Shown: one piece after another, positions 1 through 5,211 of the stretch
How positions within the stretch are numbered: position 1 is the first letter of the stretch
Layout: every line of letters starts with the position of its first letter
NCBI GenBank assembly: GCA_036166735.1
Contig: JAYZHG010000098.1
Coordinates: 1 to 5,211, forward strand
DNA length: 5,211 nucleotides
Source: JAPYTU01 sp036166735
GTDB lineage: Bacteria > Bacteroidota > Bacteroidia > Cytophagales > MED-G16
Direction of reading: 5' to 3'
Notes under the pieces: generated by a model
Databases searched by the model: none
The model's input: only the letters and a program-made list of their open reading frames with translations
What the model was told of the DNA's origin: nothing
Program-made: the position numbers and the translations under genes

Positions 1-152
1 GAAATATTAATAATGCTTTAGATGAATTTAATATAAAACATAATTCCTATAAACATCAATCTTTTTTTAATAAAATAAAGTGGTGGATTTCAAATAATTA
101 TCTTAAGTTCAAAAAAACAATTTTGAATCTACTTAATTTTAAAAATAGTTAA
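1..152 (+). CDS. 3' end of an unidentified gene (partial at window start)
   Basis: A reading frame open from base 3 runs 49 codons to a TAA at 150-152. The visible tail is Lys/Asn/Phe-rich and ends with a basic, hydrophobic stretch containing KIKWWISNNYLKFKK and a final NFKNS. I do not recognise the family. In many flavobacteria thyA lies close upstream of folA, but this tail lacks the conserved thymidylate synthase C-terminus (normally ending near a PVAV motif), so it is not thyA. The stop is 22 bp before folA on the same strand with no obvious terminator between, so cotranscription with folA is plausible. That this is coding rests on the open frame, codon composition like the neighbouring genes and the tight spacing. 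The other two forward frames have stops within the first 25 bases. Confidence 0.6.
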   Translation, partial: NINNALDEFNIKHNSYKHQSFFNKIKWWISNNYLKFKKTILNLLNFKNS

Positions 153-174
153 AATAAATAAACAATTAATAGAT

Positions 175-678
175 ATGAACATATCAATAATAGTTGCAAT
201 ATCTAAAAATGGTGTTATAGGAAGAAACAATAAATTAGCATGGAATCTTCCAGATGACATGTTCTATTTTAGCAAAATGACCATGGGACATACAGTTATT
301 ATGGGAAGAAAAAATTGGGATTCCATTCCTAATAAATGGAGACCTCTCCCAAATAGGAAAAATATAATTATTTCTAGAAATATAAATCAAAATATTAAAA
401 ATGTAGATATAACAAGTTCAATTGAAAAAGCAATTAAAATAGGTAGAGAAAATGAAGATGAAGAAATATTTATTATTGGTGGAGGTGAAATTTATAAACT
501 AGGATTCAAATTTGTTGATAAATTATACATTACAGAAATTAATAAAAATATAGAAGGAGATACATTTTTTCCAAAATGGAATAAAAATAAATGGAAAGAA
601 ATTTCAAGAATATCTCATCCTTCAGATTCAAAACACAAATACGATTTTGATTACGTTATTTATAAAAAAAATAAATGA
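175..678 (+). CDS. folA: Dihydrofolate reductase
   Basis: This cytoplasmic enzyme reduces 7,8-dihydrofolate to tetrahydrofolate with NADPH, keeping one-carbon carriers available for thymidylate, purine and methionine synthesis. At 167 residues it has the usual bacterial length, and all family landmarks are in order. They are the N-terminal strand with GVIG (13-16), the WNLPDD substrate site (23-28) whose D28 matches the catalytic Asp27 of E. coli, and F32 matching Phe31. Next come VIMGRK (41-46) for NADPH, RPLPNR (56-61) whose R61 matches the glutamate-binding Arg57, the cofactor glycine turn IIGGGEIY (100-107), and EGDTFFP (127-133). The GRKNW form, with Asn where E. coli has Thr46, is as I remember it in Bacteroidota homologues and does not suggest loss of function. 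The ATG at 175 gives a start just before the first beta-strand; no Shine-Dalgarno is visible, as is common in this phylum. The stop overlaps the cinA start (ATGA), implying translational coupling. Confidence 0.97.
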   Translation: MNISIIVAISKNGVIGRNNKLAWNLPDDMFYFSKMTMGHTVIMGRKNWDSIPNKWRPLPNRKNIIISRNINQNIKNVDITSSIEKAIKIGRENEDEEIFIIGGGEIYKLGFKFVDKLYITEINKNIEGDTFFPKWNKNKWKEISRISHPSDSKHKYDFDYVIYKKNK

Positions 679-1952
679 AACATATTTATTGTGAAATAAT
701 AACAATTGGAGATGAAATATTATATGGTCATATTCTTGATACTAATGCACAATGGATAAGCCGAGAACTTGATAAAATCGGTATTAAAACAAGAAAAAGA
801 ACTACAATCGGTGATAATTCTGCAGATATAACTAATGTTTTAGATAAATCTTTAAATAAAAACAATTTAATTATTTTAACTGGGGGCCTTGGCCCTACAA
901 ACGATGATATAACAAAAAATTGTTTGAATGATTTCTTTGGAGGAAAATTAGTTACTGATGAAAATACCTTATCCCATATAAAAAGAATATTTAAAAAAAG
1001 AAATTTTGATTTTACCAAAAAAAATAAAGATCAAGCACTAGTGCCTAATAATTGTATAGTTCTCCATAACGAATTTGGTACTGCTCCTGGTATGGCTTTT
1101 CATAAAGATAATAAATTAATAATTTCATTGCCTGGGGTTCCTTTTGAGATGAAAAGTTTATTTATAAATCAATGTGTTGATCTAATAAAAAATAAATTTT
1201 TACTCCCTTTTATTTATCATAGAACAATTAAAACTATAGGGATTGGTGAATCTTGGCTCTCAGATTTAATTAAAGACTGGGAATCTAATCTAGATAAAAA
1301 TGTTAGTCTAGCATACTTACCAAGTCTGGGTAGAGTGAAATTAAGATTAACAGGCAAAGGAGATAATCTAGAAAAAATCAAAAAAAAAATAAAAAACTAT
1401 GAAAAAAATCTTCTTAAGATTATTCAAAAATATGTATATGGATTTGATAAAGAAGAATTAGAATCATCAATTGGAAAACTATTAATAAAAAACAATAAAA
1501 CTATTTCATTTGCTGAAAGTTGTACAGGAGGATTCATATCTCGTATGATAACATCAGTTCCTGGAAGTTCTCAGTATTTTGTAGGTAGTATAATTGCTTA
1601 CAGCAATGAAATCAAAATGAATAATTTAAATATAAAAAAAGAAAATATAGATAAATATGGTACAGTAAGTAGAGAAATTGTCGAAGAAATGGCAAGAAAT
1701 GTTAGAAAAAAATTTAAATCATCAATTGGAATTTCAACTAGTGGAATAGCTGGTCCAGATGGAGGAACAAAAGAAAAACCAGTAGGAACAGTATGGATAG
1801 GGTATTCAGACAAAGACAAAACTACGAGCAAAAAACTAATACTAACTAAAAGAAGAGATATAAATATAACTTTATCTGCAGTTAATGCCTTAAATCAAAT
1901 AAGAATAAATTTAAAAAGTAATTCCAAAAGTGATAGTCATTCTTCTAAATGA
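675..1952 (+). CDS. cinA: CinA: two-domain competence/damage-inducible protein (nicotinamide-nucleotide amidase family)
   Basis: Full-length CinA of 425 residues. The N-terminal MoaB-like/COG1058 domain (about 1-170) shows TIGDEILYG (10-18), LTGGLGPTNDD (68-78), GTAPGMAF (135-142) and LPGVPFEMK (152-160). A KH-like middle region follows (about 180-250; TIGIGES 187-193, LPSLGRVKLRLTG 215-227). The C-terminal PncC domain (about 262-412) carries AESCTGG (280-286), with the expected nucleophile S282, then VPGSS (295-299) and SGIAGPDGG plus EKPVGTVWIG (356-376). In this family the C-terminal domain deamidates nicotinamide mononucleotide to nicotinate mononucleotide in NAD salvage, and the N-terminal domain acts on ADP-ribose-type nucleotides in some members. 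Both sites look intact. The start lies in the ATGA overlap with folA. The last 13 residues (413-425, rich in Ser and Lys) lie past the conserved domain and overlap the convergent gene. A run of ten A's (1380-1389) encodes lysines near the domain boundary. Confidence 0.96.
   Translation: MKHIYCEIITIGDEILYGHILDTNAQWISRELDKIGIKTRKRTTIGDNSADITNVLDKSLNKNNLIILTGGLGPTNDDITKNCLNDFFGGKLVTDENTLSHIKRIFKKRNFDFTKKNKDQALVPNNCIVLHNEFGTAPGMAFHKDNKLIISLPGVPFEMKSLFINQCVDLIKNKFLLPFIYHRTIKTIGIGESWLSDLIKDWESNLDKNVSLAYLPSLGRVKLRLTGKGDNLEKIKKKIKNYEKNLLKIIQKYVYGFDKEELESSIGKLLIKNNKTISFAESCTGGFISRMITSVPGSSQYFVGSIIAYSNEIKMNNLNIKKENIDKYGTVSREIVEEMARNVRKKFKSSIGISTSGIAGPDGGTKEKPVGTVWIGYSDKDKTTSKKLILTKRRDINITLSAVNALNQIRINLKSNSKSDSHSSK
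1911..1952. other. Convergent coding overlap: cinA 3' end against the minus-strand barrel gene 3' end
   Basis: The two genes run into each other for 42 bp. The cinA stop TGA is at 1950-1952 and the minus-strand stop TAA reads from 1913 to 1911. Codon boundaries coincide on the two strands, so each codon is paired with its reverse complement: AGT Ser with ACT Thr, AAA Lys with TTT Phe, GAT Asp with ATC Ile. The barrel protein's terminal strand TITFGITF is therefore the exact complement of cinA residues KSNSKSDS. No intergenic space is left for a standard rho-independent terminator for either gene. Confidence 0.9.
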
Positions 1953-2687
1953 TCCGTTTCTACTTATAATATTATCCTCAAAATTTAATCCAAAAGGACT
2001 ATCAATAAATATCTCATCCCACCACCAGAAATTATGCTCGGATTTATACTTTTGTAAAAGATATCCAAATCTTAAGGATAAATGTTTTCTGCCAGATGAT
2101 TTTTTAATTCCTATACCAGGATTAAAATAAAATCCACCACTTTCTGATATATAATCATCATTACCAAGATCAGTTCCAATGGAATAACCTATGTTAGTAA
2201 AAGAAAAAACTCTAAACATAGATACCTCTTTATCATTTTTATTAATTGGTAAAATATCATAACTAGCAGTTAAATAAATTGGGAAAAAATTAATTAAATC
2301 AACAGTAAATATTCCTAACCCTAATCCAGGATCTAAATATTTATCATTAAGAATTCCCTTTGAAAAAAATAATTCTCCATGAGGTATTTCCCAACTGTCT
2401 ATATTAAAACCCATTTCAATGTTATTCCAGCTTTTTTTATCAAATTCAAAAAATTGATTTGGTTTTTTAATTTTCAACTTATAAATTAATTCCGATGGAA
2501 TTTTGATTGTATCTTGTCTTTTATTATCAAAAAATAAAAGGTATCCAGAATTTTCAAAACTTATATCTTTATTAAAATATTGCAATAATTTTCCCTTATA
2601 TTTCTTGCCATCGAAAATAACATAATCTCTATTCTGAGATATCATTGAAAAAGGTAAAAAAAATAAAATAAAAAAATATTTTTTCAT
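1911..2687 (-). CDS. Putative outer-membrane beta-barrel protein of unrecognised family
   Basis: I cannot name the family of this 258-residue protein. A signal peptide is clear: MKK, a Phe/Leu/Ile core to about residue 13, and a likely cut between S17 and Q18, typical of Bacteroidota. Residues 20-75 form a small polar/beta segment with DGKKYKGKLL (26-35) and IPSELIYKLKI (63-73). This resembles the 'DG..KGK...I..I' SH3-like segment that I know from many Bacteroidota exported proteins with a C-terminal barrel. From about 90 to 258 there are alternating, Gly- and aromatic-rich strands (GLGLGIFTV, FSFTNIGYSIG, GFYFNPGIGI, LSLRFGYLLQ), ending in TITFGITF with a terminal Phe, the usual beta-barrel assembly signal. 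A WWW triplet near residue 222 probably lies in a loop. The start is 1 bp after the stop of the preceding LVIVD gene, so it is probably the last gene of that operon. Small transporter, adhesin support or structural roles are all possible. Confidence 0.8.
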   Translation of the reverse strand: MKKYFFILFFLPFSMISQNRDYVIFDGKKYKGKLLQYFNKDISFENSGYLLFFDNKRQDTIKIPSELIYKLKIKKPNQFFEFDKKSWNNIEMGFNIDSWEIPHGELFFSKGILNDKYLDPGLGLGIFTVDLINFFPIYLTASYDILPINKNDKEVSMFRVFSFTNIGYSIGTDLGNDDYISESGGFYFNPGIGIKKSSGRKHLSLRFGYLLQKYKSEHNFWWWDEIFIDSPFGLNFEDNIISRNGSFRRMTITFGITF

Positions 2688-2688
2688 T

Positions 2689-3510
2689 TTACAGTCTATT
2701 AATTGGAATAGTGCTTATATAATCTATTTCACCCTTATCACAGTCATATGAGTACTGATGAAAACCATCATTACCTATCATCATTAAAATACCCATAAAT
2801 GGAATAACATCAATTGAACTAATATCTTTAAAGTGTTCAGTAAGCTTTATTTCATTAAGATTTGAAATATCATACATTTTTAGACCATACTCTCCTTCAG
2901 TTATAAATAAACAGTCACCATCAATACCAAGACCATGTGGATTAATCATAGAATAGGTTTTAAATAATATAGGTTCGCTAATTTTTGATATGTCTATAAT
3001 ATCAAGCTGATTATTAAAACCCTGACATGCAGTACCACCTCTTAACGTTACAAAAGCAAAATCTCCTTGAACTACCACAGGATCACAACTAGTCACGTGC
3101 TGATAAGTAGAAATCCAGTTAGGTTCTACTTTATTTTCTAAATCATATATATGCATACCATTCTGAGCACCAATAAATAATCTATTATCATAAGGAAAGA
3201 TAGTTTCAACTCCCCAACCTAAACCTACTTTTGATTTAAATTCAGGATTAATTTGATCAGAAATGTCAAAAGTATTTAAATCCCAAGAATCAACGGTATA
3301 TAAGTAATCACCAACTATAGTAAATCTTGCCATTGATCCACCAATACCTGTTCCAGACTCCCCTTTTGTAGAGAAATTAGAATTAATACCTGATGAACCA
3401 ACATTTAAAACAACATCATTTGAACCCTCACAAGAGATTATTATAAGTATCAAAACTATGAACTTGTAAATTGATAGAAATGTTTTTTTAATTTTCATAT
3501 AATTAATCAT
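2689..3510 (-). CDS. LVIVD-repeat surface lipoprotein, C-terminal-half type
   Basis: A 273-residue predicted lipoprotein. The hydrophobic signal (about 10-26) ends in lipobox IISC with C27 as lipidation site; acidic E28 and D32 follow. After a Ser/Gly linker (about 38-58), GGSMARFTIVGDYLYTVD (57-74) opens a series of LVIVD-type repeats: LNTFDISD (78-85), MHIYDLEN (119-126), LDIIDISK (169-176), LKMYDISN (210-217), and a degenerate last one near FHQYSYD (250-256). LVIVD repeats are thought to form beta-propeller-like blades on extracellular proteins; no enzyme activity is established. SCDPVV (141-146) and a second Cys at 162 could form a disulphide. Two starts are possible: ATG at 3510, overlapping the upstream gene by 8 bp, or ATG at 3498 (Met5), four bases past the upstream stop, which gives the more usual MKIKK signal start. 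The content matches the second part of a protein that I know as a single chain with the upstream gene's content. Confidence 0.88.
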   Translation of the reverse strand: MINYMKIKKTFLSIYKFIVLILIIISCEGSNDVVLNVGSSGINSNFSTKGESGTGIGGSMARFTIVGDYLYTVDSWDLNTFDISDQINPEFKSKVGLGWGVETIFPYDNRLFIGAQNGMHIYDLENKVEPNWISTYQHVTSCDPVVVQGDFAFVTLRGGTACQGFNNQLDIIDISKISEPILFKTYSMINPHGLGIDGDCLFITEGEYGLKMYDISNLNEIKLTEHFKDISSIDVIPFMGILMMIGNDGFHQYSYDCDKGEIDYISTIPINRL

Positions 3511-4030
3511 AAGCTAATTCACAATTATAACTTTCAATAAACTCCTCAACAACTTCTTCATCAAATCCAACCACAATCCCTAATTCTTCTGAATATAATC
3601 CTTGATTAATATAATAATTCTCAAAAATTCCTTCTACCCTATTAACTTCACTAATAGATGTTAAATTAGATATATCAAAAACAACTAAATCTAGATAGCT
3701 ATCTGCATATAGATAATTACCTTTTGTTGCAATATCATAGTTTCCTGGTAAAATAATAAAACCAATATTTTCAGGATTATTTATATTTCTATTATCTAAA
3801 ACATGAATACCTTTTCCAATTTCACTGATAAAAATAAAACCCTCTTTATAATTTAATTTTCCAGGATTATTAATTTCTCTAGATTCTACATAATCAACTG
3901 TATCTCTAATCTTCTCTTTAGTTTCATATAATGGGTTTTGTATTGTGTAAGTTCTATAATATTCACATTTATCTTCACAAGAAAATAATAAAATAGAAAC
4001 GAAAAAAAATATGTAATTTAGTACTCGCAT
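3503..4030 (-). CDS. LVIVD-repeat surface lipoprotein, N-terminal-half type
   Basis: A 175-residue predicted lipoprotein and first gene of the minus-strand cassette. The signal MRVLNYIFFFVSILLFSC has lipobox LFSC with C18 lipidated; EDK after the Cys resembles the acidic surface-export signal of Bacteroidota lipoproteins. A spacer (19-55) leads to NNPGKLNYKEGFIFISE (54-70), then two LVIVD-like units: GIHVLDNRNINNPENIGFI (74-92) and LVVFDISNLTSISEV (115-129), with PGNYDIATKGNYLYADS (95-111) between. These are the opening blades of the family as I know it. It then ends soon after GIVVGFDEE (151-159), where related single-chain proteins continue into the GGSMARF region, here in the next gene. 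Two repeats seem too few for a closed propeller, so it may pair with the downstream product. An AAAGG five bases before the ATG may act as a weak ribosome binding site. The promoter is probably the element at 4056-4063. Confidence 0.85.
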   Translation of the reverse strand: MRVLNYIFFFVSILLFSCEDKCEYYRTYTIQNPLYETKEKIRDTVDYVESREINNPGKLNYKEGFIFISEIGKGIHVLDNRNINNPENIGFIILPGNYDIATKGNYLYADSYLDLVVFDISNLTSISEVNRVEGIFENYYINQGLYSEELGIVVGFDEEVVEEFIESYNCELAYD

Positions 4031-4046
4031 ACTAACCTTTAAAACG

Positions 4047-4076
4047 TTGGTTGCACAAAATTATTATTTATCTTTT
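4047..4076 (+). promoter_or_regulatory. Putative promoter for the E2 acyltransferase gene
   Basis: A TTG at 4047-4049 is followed 19 bases later by TATCTTTT (4069-4076), matching TAnnTTTG except for the last base. Spacing fits the Bacteroidota -33/-7 arrangement. The start site would lie only about 8 bases before the ATG at 4091, so the leader would be very short. This region overlaps the opposing -7 box, so both transcription units would share about 60 bp of control DNA. The match is weak and could be chance. Confidence 0.3.
4056..4063 (-). promoter_or_regulatory. Putative Bacteroidota -7 promoter box for the lipoprotein/barrel operon
   Basis: Read on the minus strand, the sequence is TAATTTTG, a full match to the TAnnTTTG -7 element of Bacteroidota housekeeping promoters. 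Transcription would start near 4049, giving a leader of about 20 bases before the ATG at 4030. No good TTG -33 element is seen at the right distance (only a TTAG near 4082-4079), and A/T-rich DNA yields such boxes easily. Confidence 0.45.
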
Positions 4077-4090
4077 AACTAAAAAATAAA

Positions 4091-5211
4091 ATGAGTTCTA
4101 TTCAAATAATAATGCCAAAAATGGGTGAAAGCATAATGGAAGGGACTATTTTAAAATGGCTTAAAAAAGAAGGAGACCATATAGATGAAGATGAATCTAT
4201 CTTAGAAATTGGAACCGATAAAGTTGATACCGAGATACCATCAATTTATAATGGTAAATTAAAAAAAATATTAGTTCATGAAGGTGATATAGTTCAAGTT
4301 GGAAGTCCTATAGCAATAATTGAAATAAAAAAGTCCGTTTCAAATAATGAAATAAATCAAGATTCAATGAAAATTGTTGATAATATTTTTAATGATGCTT
4401 TAAATAATAATTCTTCAGAAAAAACAAAAAAAGATAAAAAAATTAAAAAAGACTCAAACAAATTTTATTCTCCTTTAATATTGAATATTGCAAATAGAGA
4501 AAACATTAGTTTAAAAGAGCTCGACTCAATAAAAGGGACTGGAGAAAATCAAAGAGTCACTAAAATTGATTTATTAAAATTTCTTGAAGATAAAAACATA
4601 AAAATATCTGAAACTAAATCAATCAATAAAAGTAATGCTACTGAAAAAATAGTTTTAAATGAAAATGAAGAACTAATTGAAACAGATAGAGTAAGAAAAA
4701 TTATTGCTTCAAGAATGGTAGAATCAAAACAAATATCTCCCCATGTAACATCTTTTATGGAAGCTGACATTACTGATGTTGTAATCAAAAGACTTGAAAT
4801 TAAAGAACAATTTTTTAAAAAACATCAAACTCCAATTTCTTTCAACCCAATTTTTATTTATTGTGTTTGTAAAGCAATTCAAGACTTTCCACTTATAAAT
4901 ATTTCATATATAAATGATAAAATAATTAAAAAAAATTATATAAATATTGGTATAGCCGTAGCACTCAAAGATGATAATTTAATAGTTCCCGTTTTGAAAA
5001 ATGTTGAAAATATGGATTTTTTAACTATAGTAAAAAAATCAAATGACTTAATAAAAAGAACTAAAGAAAATAAATTACATCCAGATGAATTAAGTGGAGG
5101 GACATATACAATATCAAACATTGGTTCTTTTGGAAATACTATGGGAACTCCTATAATTGTTCAACCTCAAGTTGCAATATTAGCTATTGGAACTATAAAA
5201 AAAGTAGCAGC
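4091..5211 (+). CDS. 2-oxo acid dehydrogenase E2 component, dihydrolipoamide acyltransferase (partial, 3' end missing)
   Basis: E2 forms the core of a 2-oxo acid dehydrogenase complex in the cytoplasm: its lipoyl arm takes an acyl group from E1 and passes it to CoA. The first 373 codons are visible and domains come in standard order. The lipoyl domain (1-80) has MPKMGES (8-14) and IGTDKVDTE (40-48), with K44 the lipoylated lysine. A Lys/Asn/Ser-rich linker (82-124) precedes the E1/E3-binding domain (about 125-167: YSPLILNIA, IKGTGENQRVTKIDLL). After another linker (169-193) the acyltransferase domain starts at about 197, with VRKIIASRM (201-209), SPHVTSFMEADIT (216-228), IGIAVALKDD (286-295) and SNIGSFG (342-348). 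The window ends before the HxxxDG active site. TAA at 4076-4078 blocks an earlier start and no Shine-Dalgarno is visible. By overall look it is nearest the branched-chain or generic Bacteroidota E2; substrate (branched-chain, pyruvate or 2-oxoglutarate) cannot be settled here. Confidence 0.95.
   Translation, partial: MSSIQIIMPKMGESIMEGTILKWLKKEGDHIDEDESILEIGTDKVDTEIPSIYNGKLKKILVHEGDIVQVGSPIAIIEIKKSVSNNEINQDSMKIVDNIFNDALNNNSSEKTKKDKKIKKDSNKFYSPLILNIANRENISLKELDSIKGTGENQRVTKIDLLKFLEDKNIKISETKSINKSNATEKIVLNENEELIETDRVRKIIASRMVESKQISPHVTSFMEADITDVVIKRLEIKEQFFKKHQTPISFNPIFIYCVCKAIQDFPLINISYINDKIIKKNYINIGIAVALKDDNLIVPVLKNVENMDFLTIVKKSNDLIKRTKENKLHPDELSGGTYTISNIGSFGNTMGTPIIVQPQVAILAIGTIKKVA

Noticed and set aside
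1..152. Upstream fragment as the end of thyA (common folA neighbour)
   Set aside because: The conserved thymidylate synthase C-terminal residues are absent, so it stays unidentified.
197..360. Asn at the position of E. coli DHFR Thr46 as a sign of a trimethoprim-resistant or transferred DHFR
   Set aside because: The GRKN form is, as far as I recall, usual for Bacteroidota chromosomal DHFR; length, catalytic Asp and composition all fit a native folA.
728..1018. Minus-strand open frame of 96 codons inside cinA
   Set aside because: It lies wholly opposite a well-conserved CinA region (TGGLGP motif) and its sequence is just the complement of that; no start signal or family likeness.
1598..1831. 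Minus-strand open frame of 77 codons opposite the CinA PncC domain
   Set aside because: Hydrophobic look comes from the complement of Lys/Asn/Asp-rich codons. The real gene on the other strand is certain.
1937..1952. TCATT...AATGA inverted repeat as a bidirectional terminator between the convergent genes
   Set aside because: Only a 5-bp A/T-rich stem with a 6-base loop and no following T run; too weak, and inside both coding regions.
1930..2130. Plus-strand open frame of 66 codons after cinA
   Set aside because: It is opposite the end of the barrel gene, which has a signal peptide and coherent strands; the plus frame shows nothing recognisable.
3490..3515. Sequencing frameshift as the cause of the split LVIVD protein
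   Set aside because: The second gene starts with a full lipoprotein signal and lipobox not found inside single-chain relatives, and the first ends in a normal stop without a homopolymer at the junction. A simple indel would not create this.
4549..5121. Two minus-strand open frames (4549-4788 and 4936-5121) within the E2 gene
   Set aside because: Both are opposite conserved E2 domain sequence and have no start context or homology that I can see.

Overview
The window is strongly AT-rich, with Lys, Asn and Ile dominating every protein. It looks like a Bacteroidota genome, most likely a small, streamlined marine Flavobacteriales-type organism. Evidence: a GRKNW-type dihydrofolate reductase, LVIVD-repeat lipoproteins with acidic residues after the lipid cysteine, signal peptides cleaved just before Gln, a TAnnTTTG-type promoter element instead of a sigma70 -10 box, and little Shine-Dalgarno sequence. 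TGA is used as stop and TGG as Trp, so the standard bacterial code applies. The taxon is inferred from these traits, not from a search.

Layout: (1) 1-152, + strand, the 3' tail of an unidentified gene. (2) 175-1952, + strand, folA (dihydrofolate reductase) and cinA (competence/damage-inducible protein, NMN amidase family), joined by an ATGA overlap. (3) 4030-1911, - strand, a compact three-gene cassette: two LVIVD-repeat lipoproteins and a signal-peptide-bearing protein that looks like an outer-membrane beta-barrel. They are separated by an 8-bp overlap and a 1-bp gap. (4) 4031-4090, a short divergent promoter region. (5) 4091 to the window end, + strand, the E2 acyltransferase of a 2-oxo acid dehydrogenase complex, cut off before its catalytic HxxxDG motif. 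There is no gene-free stretch over 300 bases and no RNA gene, CRISPR array or mobile element visible.

folA, cinA and E2 are ordinary housekeeping genes for folate reduction, pyridine-nucleotide salvage and central or branched-chain oxo-acid metabolism. The less ordinary part is the minus-strand surface cassette. A beta-propeller-like LVIVD lipoprotein that I know in related bacteria as one chain of about 400-450 residues is here encoded as two adjacent lipoproteins, each with its own lipobox, followed by a putative outer-membrane barrel. The barrel gene's last 42 bp are antisense to the end of cinA in the same codon register, so the final beta-strand of one protein is the complement of the Ser/Lys-rich tail of the other. 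A run of ten A's at the domain boundary of cinA is a second point of interest. I see no convincing sign of a wholly new defence or mobile system.
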